From: Brucella tritici | GTDB lineage: Bacteria > Pseudomonadota > Alphaproteobacteria > Rhizobiales > Rhizobiaceae | Assembly: GCF_008932295.1 (NCBI RefSeq) | Contig: NZ_WBWA01000003.1 | Coordinates: 186,001 to 250,000 of the forward strand | Length of the DNA: 64,000 nt | Direction: 5' to 3' | Shown: one piece after another, positions 1 through 8,224 of the stretch | Layout of the letters: the number at the start of each line of letters is the position of its first letter | Numbering within the stretch: the first letter of the stretch is position 1 | The notes under the pieces: generated by a model | The model's database searches: none | What the model was told of the DNA's origin: nothing | The model's input: the letters and a program-made list of their open reading frames with translations, nothing else | Made by a program: the position numbers and the translations under genes

Positions 1-612
1 TTCAAAGAAGCCGAGTTCGCTACAATCGACAATTGCGCAACTTGCGGCGGCGATCCCACCTTTGGCAGCAATACGCTGTACGGCGATCTGAAAGGTTCTT
101 TCTTGATCGGCGGCGGCGTCGGCTATCAGGTCACCGATTATTTCCGTACCGACTTCACGGTCGATTACATGACCCGTGCCAAGTTCGACGGCTATACCTT
201 CGGGTCGGCCTGCAACGGAGATATGGATTGCGCTTCCGATGATCGCGGTCGCCTTTCGGCGCTCTCACTTCTTGCCAATGCCTATGTTGATCTTGGCAAT
301 TTCGGCGGATTTACGCCTTATGTCGGTGCCGGTATCGGTGGAACCCGCGTAAAGTGGGGCGACCTCCGCGACTACAGCAAAGACCCCAATACCGTGCAGG
401 AAGGTGCGGCAGACTGGCGATTCACCTATGCTCTTATGGCCGGTACTTCGATTGACCTGACGCAAAGCTTGAAACTCGACGCCGGATATCGCTTCCGTCA
501 CATCAACGGCGGCAAAATGTTCGAAGGCAATCAATGGATCGGTGACGCCTATGACAAAGGCATGAACGTTCATGATGTGCGCGTCGGCCTACGGTATAGC
601 TTCGGCGGATAA
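1..612 (+). CDS. Outer-membrane beta-barrel protein, 5' end outside the window
   Basis: The reading frame is open from base 1 and ends with TAA at 610-612, giving 203 visible residues. The sequence has the alternating pattern of a small 8-stranded barrel (segments such as TPYVGAGIGG and ADWRFTYALMAG) and ends in RVGLRYSFGG. The end carries the alternating aromatic C-terminal strand of BAM substrates, followed by two glycines. It resembles the Omp25/Omp31 and heat-resistant-agglutinin-like porin families of Brucellaceae and rhizobia. The start and signal peptide are not visible. It converges on the phage adhesin gene and shares a bidirectional terminator with it. If it lies inside the prophage it would be a lysogenic-conversion gene comparable in position to lambda lom; that is inference. 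Confidence 0.8.
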   Translation, partial: FKEAEFATIDNCATCGGDPTFGSNTLYGDLKGSFLIGGGVGYQVTDYFRTDFTVDYMTRAKFDGYTFGSACNGDMDCASDDRGRLSALSLLANAYVDLGNFGGFTPYVGAGIGGTRVKWGDLRDYSKDPNTVQEGAADWRFTYALMAGTSIDLTQSLKLDAGYRFRHINGGKMFEGNQWIGDAYDKGMNVHDVRVGLRYSFGG

Positions 613-616
613 TCCA

Positions 617-646
617 AGAAAAAGGGCGCTAAATGCGCCCTTCTTT
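617..646. terminator. Bidirectional rho-independent terminator
   Basis: The stem GGGCGC/GCGCCC (624-629 and 635-640) is flanked by AAGAAAAA on the left and TTCTTT on the right, so it can end transcription from both the omp gene and the convergent adhesin gene. It touches the adhesin stop codon at 645-647. Confidence 0.8.
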
Positions 647-1742
647 ATGCCTGCTGTCCAACGATGACACCAGTATTTTGAACGACCTGGACGTAACCGA
701 GTCCGGTAATTGAGTAGCCAGCGGGACCGCCACCGGCCCCCGGAGCGCCGCCCCCGTTGTTACCGTTTCCACCAGCCGCACCAGCCGCACCATTTGCGCC
801 CCATCCGCCGCCATCGCCCCCGCGTCCACCGGCCCCGGCATTTGCTCCGCCGCCCGCTCCCCATGCCCCGGCCCCGGCTCCGGCACCATAGCCGACACCG
901 TTGCCGCCGTTGCCGCCTGCACCGCCGCTTGTGTAGTGACGTTGCGACGCTGGATAAGTTCGATAAACGTAGTAGCGGGTGAAATAGCCGTCCTTAATAA
1001 CCTGCGCCCCTCTATAATAAGTTCGGCCATCGGCGGCGGTATACGAGCCGATGTTTGAGTCGCCAACTGAAAATACTTGCGTTCCGCCCCACGTTACCCA
1101 TGACTTGAAACCGACCATCCCCTCCGATTTAGACCAATAAGTATTGGGGTAATCGTAATACTCTCCGCTTGCTGGCTCACGGGCAGTATATGCCTCGTCC
1201 CAAAATCCGCCGCCGCCGTCGCCGCCGCGTCCGCCGCCACCGCCACCCGCGCGAATGGTGCCGGAATTGATAAGCTGCAACTTCTGCCCGCTTCGCCCGC
1301 CGAAAATCGCCCTGATACAGTTGCCGCCGCGCCCACTGTTGCCGCCACCGGGAACGCCTGAAATTACGCCCCGGTTTTCGAGTATGAGATCGCCGTTCCA
1401 ACTGCCCGCTTGGCCGGTGGCATCCCAAGCCGGGACCAAGGCCCAATCAAGATTGTTGCCGCCGATTTCGACACCGGCAGGGATAACAACGCGTTTTTTT
1501 GTGGCCGAGGCCCAGTCAGTCGGCGAAAACAAATCTTGCAAGCAAACCGCTACGCGGCTCGTCAAGTTCACCACGATTTCAGAAGACTTCCCGCGCAAGT
1601 CAGCAAACGAAATCCCGCCGGACGGCTTCCCGGCGAGGGCTCTCACGGCGGGGTCATTCAAGGAAAACGGCGTGTTGTCAGCGCGACCGAGTTCGCGGTT
1701 TATCATTGCGGCAGTGATTACACCAGTTGACGGCAAAGTCAT
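645..1742 (-). CDS. Glycine-rich phage tail-fibre adhesin
   Basis: The 365-residue product begins MTLPSTGVITAAMINRELG, an N-terminus typical of phage tail receptor-binding proteins. It continues with a middle beta-rich part and a C-terminal third (about residues 270-345) dominated by Gly-Gly-X and Gly-Ala runs, like the polyglycine sandwich of T-even gp38-type adhesins. The likely role is host receptor recognition at the fibre tip. A GAGGGG ribosome site precedes the ATG at 1742, and the start overlaps the stop of the collagen-like fibre gene by 4 nt (ATGA), so the two are translationally coupled. Function rests on composition and context, not on a catalytic motif. Confidence 0.75.
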   Translation of the reverse strand: MTLPSTGVITAAMINRELGRADNTPFSLNDPAVRALAGKPSGGISFADLRGKSSEIVVNLTSRVAVCLQDLFSPTDWASATKKRVVIPAGVEIGGNNLDWALVPAWDATGQAGSWNGDLILENRGVISGVPGGGNSGRGGNCIRAIFGGRSGQKLQLINSGTIRAGGGGGGRGGDGGGGFWDEAYTAREPASGEYYDYPNTYWSKSEGMVGFKSWVTWGGTQVFSVGDSNIGSYTAADGRTYYRGAQVIKDGYFTRYYVYRTYPASQRHYTSGGAGGNGGNGVGYGAGAGAGAWGAGGGANAGAGGRGGDGGGWGANGAAGAAGGNGNNGGGAPGAGGGPAGYSITGLGYVQVVQNTGVIVGQQA

Positions 1743-2434
1743 GCTTGATACCCCTCTACGTTGCCGGTGCCGGTGATATCGCCTTCGACACGGATTCCGC
1801 CTGTAAAGGTTGCCCCGGAAAGCTTGGCGTATCCTTGCAGCAATTCGTCTATTTCGGCGCGAGTATAGATTTCCGGTTTGCCTTCAAGCTCGTCGTACTT
1901 CGTTGTACCCGGAGGGCCGACCGGCCCCTGTTCTCCGGTGTCGCCTTTTTCTCCTTGTTCCCCACGGCCAAACGGAATTGCGGCAGACCATTCGCCGGGC
2001 GTCGAACGGCGAAGATAAAGACGGCTGTTCACTTCATCTAAAAAAGTGAATCCTTCCTCTTCTGCGTCGTATTGATCGCGGTCGGCAATCGTACCCGAAG
2101 CGCCGATTTTGAACGGCTCGCCGGGGTCACCCTTTTCGCCACGGTCGCCCTGCGGGCCGAGGAGATCGGAGATATCAATAAGGTCGAACCATGGCCCCGC
2201 ACCGATACGGTACTGAATGTGAGTGCCATTATTACGAAGTGACGTTTCGTCGCCGGGGCGTCCTTGCGGTCCTTGTTCGCCGCGCGCACCTTCTTCGCCT
2301 GTATCGCCCTTTTCACCCTTCGGGATGGTGCGAATAGCGTTTTCCAGCTCAAGCAAAAACGTGTTCCAAAACGCTTCATTGAAGGCGGTAGTGCGCTTCG
2401 CATGGAATTGCTCGGCTAGTGTTTTCTTACTCAT
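1739..2434 (-). CDS. Collagen-like phage tail-fibre protein, shorter paralogue
   Basis: 231 residues with three Gly-X-Y blocks rich in GEKGDTGE and GPQGDRGEKG triplets, separated by non-collagen segments. The C-terminus (KLSGATFTGGIRVEGDITGT) matches the short beta-prism-like ends of phage fibres. Collagen-like runs form trimeric shafts. The downstream neighbour encodes the glycine-rich tip, so this is probably a shaft or linker. The ATG at 2434 with GAGGAA nine bases upstream is preferred over the in-frame GTG at 2449, which lies inside the preceding stop overlap. The protein shares its layout (PGEWS...PFGRGE, Gly-X-Y block, YDELEGKP) with the product of 2446-3309, showing tandem duplication. 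Confidence 0.75.
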   Translation of the reverse strand: MSKKTLAEQFHAKRTTAFNEAFWNTFLLELENAIRTIPKGEKGDTGEEGARGEQGPQGRPGDETSLRNNGTHIQYRIGAGPWFDLIDISDLLGPQGDRGEKGDPGEPFKIGASGTIADRDQYDAEEEGFTFLDEVNSRLYLRRSTPGEWSAAIPFGRGEQGEKGDTGEQGPVGPPGTTKYDELEGKPEIYTRAEIDELLQGYAKLSGATFTGGIRVEGDITGTGNVEGYQA

Positions 2435-2445
2435 AAAGCGGTTCC

Positions 2446-3309
2446 TCACGCTTTGGGCTCGTAGCCGCCGATATTCCCGGTAGCGGACAAGTTGCCTTCG
2501 ACCGAAACATCACCGATGAAGGTCGGGTTCTTTACCGTTGCAAAACCCGAAATTGCCGCCGTGATCGCATCCGCAACAAGTTTTTCGACTTGCTGTTTCG
2601 TGTAGTAGCGGTCGTCGTGGTTATGTTCGTCCGGCGGGAACGTGTACGGCTTTTCTTGCAATTCGTCCCATGTAGTCACGCCGTCTTTGCCATCTTGTCC
2701 GGGCGGGCCGATTTCGCCCCGTTCCCCACGGTCACCCTTTTCGCCGCGCCCAAAGGGCAGTCCCTCCGACCATTCGCCCGGCGTTTCAAGACGGAAGAAA
2801 AGTAAGCCTACATCGGTCGCCAGATAGCTAAAGTCTTTGGGCTGATTATCGAAGGCGATGCGGCCAGACATAGGCCCGCTTTCATCAACCTGAAAGGAGT
2901 CGCCTCGGTCACCCTTGTCGCCGCGCTCGCCTTTATCGCCCTTTTCGCCACGGTCGCCCTGCGGGCCGCGCGGGCCTTCAATTCCGCGATGCCCTTGCTC
3001 CCCACGGTCGCCCTTCGGCCCGCGTAAGTCTACAAGCTCCCCGTATTCTCCATTCGGGTTCATCAGGCGCAACGCCGTCCCGTCCCATATATGGGCAGGG
3101 ATATTTTGCTTGATGATTTCCTCTATGGCGCTCTTGATCGCCTGCAACGCGACGACCGTATCGCTTGCTTGCCTCGCGGACTTCTCCGCCGATGCTGCGT
3201 CGTCATGCGTGGCACGCTGAATGTCCGAAAATTCGCGGAGCTTGTCCCGCGCCTTCTCTAGCAAATCAGTCAGTATTCGGCCCACTGCCGCGTCGGTGGA
3301 GTCTGCCAT
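2446..3309 (-). CDS. Collagen-like phage tail-fibre protein, longer paralogue
   Basis: 287 residues. An N-terminal helical region (about 1-75) with heptad-like Ala/Leu spacing may form a coiled-coil trimerisation stem. It is followed by a Gly-X-Y block with repeated GDRGEKGDKG triplets, a globular insert (DFSYLATDVGLLFF), a second collagen block ending GPPGQDGKDG, and a C-terminal segment NPTFIGDVSVEGNLSATGN. The same order occurs in the downstream paralogue. A GAGG ribosome site precedes the ATG at 3309. It is the first gene of the three-gene receptor-binding module. A structural fibre role is inferred from composition and position. Confidence 0.75.
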   Translation of the reverse strand: MADSTDAAVGRILTDLLEKARDKLREFSDIQRATHDDAASAEKSARQASDTVVALQAIKSAIEEIIKQNIPAHIWDGTALRLMNPNGEYGELVDLRGPKGDRGEQGHRGIEGPRGPQGDRGEKGDKGERGDKGDRGDSFQVDESGPMSGRIAFDNQPKDFSYLATDVGLLFFRLETPGEWSEGLPFGRGEKGDRGERGEIGPPGQDGKDGVTTWDELQEKPYTFPPDEHNHDDRYYTKQQVEKLVADAITAAISGFATVKNPTFIGDVSVEGNLSATGNIGGYEPKA

Positions 3310-3383
3310 ATCGCCTCACAAGATGGATTGCGGCGAAATTACCATTTGCGCGATAGCGGACCTATGAAGGAAACGGGGAAAGG

Positions 3384-3418
3384 AAAAGCCCGGCACTTCG
3401 TACCGGGCTGCTGTTTTT
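3384..3418. terminator. Rho-independent terminator between secreted protein and fibre genes
   Basis: The stem AGCCCGG/CCGGGCT (3387-3393 and 3403-3409) has A-run and T-run flanks on both sides. In the minus direction it follows the exported-protein gene. It would separate that gene from the fibre operon. Confidence 0.65.
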
Positions 3419-3429
3419 TGTAATAATGA

Positions 3430-3759
3430 TCAATTTCGCCAAGGGATAGGGCTTGCGCGGGAATGAACATATGTCGAAATGCGGCTCGCCGAAATCTTGA
3501 AATGCTCTTTTCCGGCCTTGACCGAATTGAAGCTAATACTTCGCCCGCCAATAAATCGGGCACCCCGGACGTGCGGAACTGACGCCACCGCGAAATAATC
3601 AAGCTTCATAAAATGATCCGGCGGAGCATCCGCGTTCGGGGCGGATACCATGACAGGGCCGGGCACTGCTGCATGTGCCGGAGCCATAACGGTCAGCGCA
3701 AGAATGAACCCCATAGAAAGAGCATAGCCCAAACAAGCAAAAGCGCGTGTCAGCTTCAT
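3430..3759 (-). CDS. Small exported protein of unknown function
   Basis: 109 residues from the ATG at 3759, which has GGAGAA ten bases upstream. The first 30 residues form a clear Sec signal peptide: basic MKLTR, a hydrophobic core, then an AHA cleavage site before AVPGP. The mature part is about 80 residues, rich in basic and aromatic residues with no cysteine, and matches no family I recognise. It stands alone between the fibre module and the replication operon with hairpins on both sides, the position of a cargo (moron) gene expressed from its own promoter. It could act on the envelope in superinfection exclusion, but nothing in the sequence shows this. Confidence 0.65.
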   Translation of the reverse strand: MKLTRAFACLGYALSMGFILALTVMAPAHAAVPGPVMVSAPNADAPPDHFMKLDYFAVASVPHVRGARFIGGRSISFNSVKAGKEHFKISASRISTYVHSRASPIPWRN

Positions 3760-3990
3760 GTAAGAAGGTTCTCCGTGAATAGCGGGCGGGTAAAGGATCA
3801 AACCCCGCCCGCTAATGTTGCCCGGTATCGTCGGGCGTTACGCCGGTTCATTCCGCATTTGATTGCGCTGCAAGCACCGGAAACAAGCCCGCAATTTCGA
3901 CCCGGCACCTTGGGAGGACTTGCCGGGCGCGCTGTTCAAGCGCTGTTGGGTTCGATGTTGCACAACTATTCAGTTTTCAGCAAGTTGATC
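3760..3990. other. Intergenic region with a strong hairpin upstream of the exported protein
   Basis: A perfect 10-bp inverted repeat AGCGGGCGGG/CCCGCCCGCT (3781-3790 and 3804-3813) sits just upstream of the ATG at 3759. It has no T tail in either direction, so it may be a 5' UTR structure or a weak terminator for the primase operon. A smaller GCCCG/CGGGC hairpin lies at 3820-3836. No open frame is supported here. Confidence 0.5.
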
Positions 3991-6861
3991 TTACATCGTA
4001 TCTTCAATTTTATAAGAGCGAACCGCATCAACGGGAACAACAATGAATGGTGTGTTGACCCCATTTGCGAAATAGCGGTTACCTTTACCGGGATACGCGC
4101 CCGGAATTGTTTCAAGTATCTTGCGCCATTTCGTTCCAGCCCATTCAGTATTTTTCAAAAGTGAGCGGAAACTTTCGGCTGATGTTGTTATTTCGCATTT
4201 TATATCAGGAAACTCTCCGACAACCTTGATGCCGAGGCGGGCCAGTGATTGAATTGCAGAATGCTTACGCTTGTTGACGACTTGCTCAACGGTCACATTG
4301 TTGACCTGTTCGATATAAGTGTCGTCATAAGCGGCAATTTCGATAAGCTCGCCGACTGTCCGCTCCCATGTACCGCCTTCTGGCGTGTTGTGCCTCACCA
4401 TATGGCCGGTGATATGCTGCAAGAATCGCTCGGCGTCGCGCGCGCCGTCACGTGCGGTATGGTCGGACCAGTCGTTGCCCCGAATCCATTCAAGCGCGGT
4501 TTCCACGGTTACCGGCTTCGTCGTGTTCAATATGTAGGCCCCGGCGAGCAGTGGCCCCAATTGGTCACCCAAACGCTGCGCGCCAAGATGGATAGTTGCC
4601 GCCGCTGTAAACACCGACACATACTGACGTAGCGTCGGAAGATTTTGGATTGTTCGAGCCAATAGGCGGGCCGCAAATTCGGGAGTCATCAGTTCCACGA
4701 TATCGGAAACAAGTTTCTCCCACGCTTTCCGGCTCGCTTCTTCCTCTTCAGGGGAGCCCATAGGGGGAGGGGCCAACGTCAATTGCGTAAAACGGCTTTC
4801 GTCTGCGAAACCTTCGATTTGCGTATTGATCGATGCAAAGACGAACATTGAACGGGCGCGGTAGCCCCGTGTCTTCTGGCTGGAAGTACCTTTCAATATG
4901 AGGCCGTCCGATTCCGAAGCTGCAACACGTGCAAGGTCCAAAATTGACCTGATACGCGCCTGACTTTGCATGTCCTTCGGCTCGGATTCATCGAAGATGA
5001 TAGGCAGCGCGTCCATTCCGAGCGCGCCGCGTATGCCCGCTTCGGTCGTGTTGCCGACGACACTATGGGCCGTGGATGCAAGGGCAGCTTTGACGATCCT
5101 GTCCATGACCGTCGATTTACCGGACCCGGCGGGACCATTAATCCAGAGATGCGGTCGCCAGTGCAGAAATCCGCACACCGGAGCCACGACACAAAACCCG
5201 GCAAGAAGATATCCAGATAGTGCAGATTGCCAGCGCAAAGACTTGCAAAGTGTCAGGAACCTGCGCGATTCTTCCGTTGATGCCGGGCGTTCGATAGCGA
5301 CGTCGATGTTGTCGCCTTCGTCATAGACATAACGGCTCTTGTGGTTGGCAATGTCTTTCCTGATGCCATCCACGATCAGAGATTCGCCAGAATGGAAAAC
5401 CGCAGTTTGCGACTCAAACCATGCGCCGCGACCCCGAACCAAATTGTGAGGAACGAACTTACGCCGAAATTTACAGGCTTGCACGCAAGCGTTAATCGCC
5501 TCCGGCCAGCTTACGCCGCCCTCCTTGCTCTTGCCGGGAAACTCGAACTCCCACCATTGAAGAGGGGCAAGCCGGACTAGGTTCGCCATTTTCAAGGCGC
5601 TGCCCGGCAGTTCGATGACTTGCGCCACATTAGCAGGCTGGAAGAAATACGTTGTGCCGTCCACGCCGAGGCAACGGAAATGCGGTGAGCCGAAGTCGGC
5701 CAATGGGTGCTGTCGGTCGCCGCCACTGTTGGCTTCTGCCGATGCGTCCGGCAAGTACTCGCTCCCGTCAGGGCCGTCATACTCCATCGGCGGGGGCGCA
5801 TCTTGGTCCGGGATAGGATCGACCATTTTCGGTTTTGGGCTGATCGCTTCACGCAATGCGGTCTTGACCGCATCTAGACCATTGAGGCGCGCGAGGTCGT
5901 CAAAATCGGTGTTGTCGATATCACCTTCCGCAAACTCCGGTACAGCAACGATTCCTCCCGTCGCCTCTGCTGCCTCCTTGGCGCGGGTTACGCCGGGGTT
6001 TTCAACCGGCTTCGTGGTCATTCTGTCGTTGTCTGCGGCGTAAACCAGCCGGGCCTTGGGAAACTTGGCGCGTATCGCCTTTCCAACCGGGAGAAGGTTT
6101 CCGGCGTCGAAAGCGGCGATGCAAAGGCTGTTGGTCGCTTGGTGGACGCGCGCAGCCGTAGCGTAGCCCTCGGCGATGAAAATAAAAGCGTCGTCTTTTT
6201 CAGGGGGCTTGCCGACGCTATGATAGTTCCCCTCCTTTGGGGTTCCCTTCATAAAGAATTTCTGCCCGTCCGCTTGGATAAGCTGGACTCCAACCAGACA
6301 TTTTTCAGGTGAATAAACTGGTACGACGAGGTTGCCGGAGCGCGCTACGCGCGGCTTTTCCTCTTCGGGGTCAATTACATACTTTATGTTATCCGTCAGC
6401 ATCCGAAGGCCGGGGAAAACCGGAAGCCCCTTTTTCGCCAAATACGGATGATCCGGCGACGCCTTAACCGATGCTTTCATCACAAGCGCGGCGGCTTCCG
6501 CAGCGGCGGCATTAAGTTTGGCTTGAGCCTCCTTGCGCTTGCGCGCCGTTTCCTTCATCCGCGCTTGAAGAGACTGCTTTTCTTCTGCGGTCATGCTGGA
6601 CGGCTTTTTTGCCGTCCAAGTGTCCTCAATACCGAGTTGCATGTCGGCGAACGCTCCCGCAGGAACGCCGTCGACATGTAGTACATACCAGATATGCGCG
6701 TTGCGCTTTTTCTTTTTACCAAGCGCGTCGGCCCGGTGCAGTTCACCGTCTGGAATCGGATGCGGCCCGCCTTTCGACCCGGTATCCATATGGACGCCAG
6801 CCGCGCGCATCGCGTCCAGAAAGTCGGCGATGATTTCCGCCGTCGAATGCTCTTGTTGCAA
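3991..6861 (-). CDS. Phage replication primase-helicase (Toprim + SF3/DUF927-like ATPase)
   Basis: The 956-residue protein joins a Toprim primase domain to a ring-helicase-like ATPase. Toprim residues are Glu231 (IFIAEGYATAA) and the Asp pair at 277-279 (VYAADND). The ATPase has Walker A GPAGSGKST at 576-584 and Walker B IIFDE at 621-625. The middle and C-terminal parts resemble DUF927-type phage/plasmid helicases. It probably starts and drives prophage DNA replication. No zinc finger is apparent at the N-terminus. The start is a TTG at 6861, with AAGGA about nine bases upstream; there is no in-frame ATG between it and the preceding in-frame TGA, which is also the stop of the nuclease gene. 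It is the last gene of the long minus-strand early operon. Confidence 0.85.
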   Translation of the reverse strand: MQQEHSTAEIIADFLDAMRAAGVHMDTGSKGGPHPIPDGELHRADALGKKKKRNAHIWYVLHVDGVPAGAFADMQLGIEDTWTAKKPSSMTAEEKQSLQARMKETARKRKEAQAKLNAAAAEAAALVMKASVKASPDHPYLAKKGLPVFPGLRMLTDNIKYVIDPEEEKPRVARSGNLVVPVYSPEKCLVGVQLIQADGQKFFMKGTPKEGNYHSVGKPPEKDDAFIFIAEGYATAARVHQATNSLCIAAFDAGNLLPVGKAIRAKFPKARLVYAADNDRMTTKPVENPGVTRAKEAAEATGGIVAVPEFAEGDIDNTDFDDLARLNGLDAVKTALREAISPKPKMVDPIPDQDAPPPMEYDGPDGSEYLPDASAEANSGGDRQHPLADFGSPHFRCLGVDGTTYFFQPANVAQVIELPGSALKMANLVRLAPLQWWEFEFPGKSKEGGVSWPEAINACVQACKFRRKFVPHNLVRGRGAWFESQTAVFHSGESLIVDGIRKDIANHKSRYVYDEGDNIDVAIERPASTEESRRFLTLCKSLRWQSALSGYLLAGFCVVAPVCGFLHWRPHLWINGPAGSGKSTVMDRIVKAALASTAHSVVGNTTEAGIRGALGMDALPIIFDESEPKDMQSQARIRSILDLARVAASESDGLILKGTSSQKTRGYRARSMFVFASINTQIEGFADESRFTQLTLAPPPMGSPEEEEASRKAWEKLVSDIVELMTPEFAARLLARTIQNLPTLRQYVSVFTAAATIHLGAQRLGDQLGPLLAGAYILNTTKPVTVETALEWIRGNDWSDHTARDGARDAERFLQHITGHMVRHNTPEGGTWERTVGELIEIAAYDDTYIEQVNNVTVEQVVNKRKHSAIQSLARLGIKVVGEFPDIKCEITTSAESFRSLLKNTEWAGTKWRKILETIPGAYPGKGNRYFANGVNTPFIVVPVDAVRSYKIEDTM

Positions 6862-6864
6862 GGC

Positions 6865-7278
6865 TCAATCCTTGAAAAGTCGGGCGTTTAGGGCTTCGGT
6901 TTCGTCGCGAACAATCTCCGCGATGCCGCCAGCCTCGCGGATAACCCTTGCGAAATTCAGTTGCTCTTTGGTCGCGCGTCCGGTTCCGTGCTTCACTTCC
7001 CAAGATGCAAAAACGAGCAAAGTTTTTCCGACCATGTCCGGAGTAACGACGACGCGCTCACCGCCGATAAGATCACCGGAGCCGGTGCAAAGTCCCGCTT
7101 TGATAGGGTAGGCGTCTAAAACAACGCGCTCACCGCCGCGCGCCTTATATACTTGGCCGGGTGCCAGTGAGAACGATTTCCCGGCCCATCCGTTGGCCGT
7201 GGTGTTACGGAAAACGATGCGCCCCGCCTCCGATAGCGCCAGCATGATACGGTTCATCAGTGCGGTTGAGGCTTTCAT
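6865..7278 (-). CDS. VRR-NUC domain nuclease
   Basis: 137 residues from the ATG at 7278, preceded by GGAAGGGGAAG. The protein shows the VRR-NUC signature: a GSGDLIG acidic motif, then SWEVKHGTGRATKEQ carrying the E-x-K catalytic pair and the conserved Gln, then GGIAEIVR. VRR-NUC phage proteins are PD-(D/E)xK-type structure-selective nucleases used in replication-fork or recombination-intermediate processing. The start overlaps the preceding mini-membrane gene by ATGA, and the stop lies three bases before the primase start, so it is tightly coupled in the early operon. Confidence 0.85.
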   Translation of the reverse strand: MKASTALMNRIMLALSEAGRIVFRNTTANGWAGKSFSLAPGQVYKARGGERVVLDAYPIKAGLCTGSGDLIGGERVVVTPDMVGKTLLVFASWEVKHGTGRATKEQLNFARVIREAGGIAEIVRDETEALNARLFKD

Positions 7279-7421
7279 TTGCGCTTCCCCTTCCGCAGTT
7301 CTGCGACGATATCCTCCTTGCAACCGCAGACGACAGCGGCAAGCAGGAAGATGCCAGCCCAAAATTCGGAGCCATTTACGAATGCAGCAATCAGAGCGGC
7401 CAATAGAAAAATGAAGGTCAT
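7275..7421 (-). CDS. 48-residue predicted membrane protein
   Basis: A short frame with ATGA overlaps at both ends, which strongly supports translation. The product starts MTFIFLLAALIAAFVNG and has a second hydrophobic stretch AGIFLLAAVV, followed by a basic tail (ELRKGKRK). Two short membrane helices separated by NGSEFW are likely. It is sandwiched between two nuclease genes, so a holin role is unlikely by position, though it has holin-like size. Function unknown. Confidence 0.6.
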   Translation of the reverse strand: MTFIFLLAALIAAFVNGSEFWAGIFLLAAVVCGCKEDIVAELRKGKRK

Positions 7422-8224
7422 AACATCACCGCTTGAGCCGGAACGACTTCCGCTGGCTTCCATTTTTCGAAGTCGGATTCGATCTGCGCAAAGTTGATTG
7501 GATGCTGCGCCCGGAGGTCTAGCGGGTTGCTACCCTTGACGTAAATTCCCCTGCCGTCGCCGAATTTTAGCCAGTGCATCGCGAGCCATCGCTGACGGTT
7601 TATCTCGACATGCTTGAAATCAGCTATCGTGACGAAACCGCGCCGCTCCAAAAGGATGCAAATCTTAATGGCCTTAATCTTCCACTCCGAAAGTTGGACC
7701 GGAGCGGCGGAGCCTGCGGCGACGTCTGGCACATAGTCCGGCACGCCCTCACGAAAAAGCGGGCATTGTTCGTGCCAATTTCTGCGGTCGTCCCATAGGT
7801 CGCGGACCGTTGGTAACTCCGGTGTAAATGGCTTTACCTCACGCCGATGCCCGATGATGCCGTAACGACGCTCATACTCGGTAGCCTCGTGCTCGACGGC
7901 TTCGGGCGACTTCATTTCAATGACGGTCACACCGAAGCGCCGTGCGATTTCGGACATATCCGCTCCGGCGGTTCCGTCTGGTACAAGTACGGCACGGAAA
8001 TCGGGCCCATGGCCCTGACGGCTTGGCGATAAAGATTCCAGAGCTTGAACGATGACTTTGGCGTTAAGGCTCTTCTTGGCCTCTATGCCGATCTGCACTC
8101 CGTCGAGAGTTCGGACCAGCAGGATGTCGAAACCAGCGGTTTCGGGGTAGGCGGTCCATCCTTCCGGTAGCCGTGATATGAAAGCGGCGCAAAGAGCGGC
8201 TTCATTCGCAAAACTCGACTTCAT
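7418..8224 (-). CDS. Putative phage PD-(D/E)xK-like nuclease
   Basis: 268 residues from the ATG at 8224, which overlaps the upstream gene's stop (ATGA). The N-terminal part has AGFDILLVRTLDG followed by IGIEAKKS, the D...(E)xK spacing of the restriction-endonuclease-like fold, and then a predicted alpha/beta continuation (FRAVLVPDGTAG). The C-terminal half contains a possible winged-helix segment (KICILLERRGFVTIADFKHVE). I do not recognise a named family. It sits in an early operon of replication enzymes, which fits DNA processing, but catalysis is inferred from the motif only. Confidence 0.6.
   Translation of the reverse strand: MKSSFANEAALCAAFISRLPEGWTAYPETAGFDILLVRTLDGVQIGIEAKKSLNAKVIVQALESLSPSRQGHGPDFRAVLVPDGTAGADMSEIARRFGVTVIEMKSPEAVEHEATEYERRYGIIGHRREVKPFTPELPTVRDLWDDRRNWHEQCPLFREGVPDYVPDVAAGSAAPVQLSEWKIKAIKICILLERRGFVTIADFKHVEINRQRWLAMHWLKFGDGRGIYVKGSNPLDLRAQHPINFAQIESDFEKWKPAEVVPAQAVML

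Noticed and set aside
1739-3309. Repeated GGNGANAAGGN DNA triplets as a CRISPR or satellite
   Set aside because: Periodicity is 9 bp and follows Gly-X-Y codons; there are no constant repeats with unique spacers.
2590-3356. Plus-strand Pro/Arg-rich frames over the collagen-like genes
   Set aside because: Complement of Gly-X-Y repeats; low-complexity artefacts.
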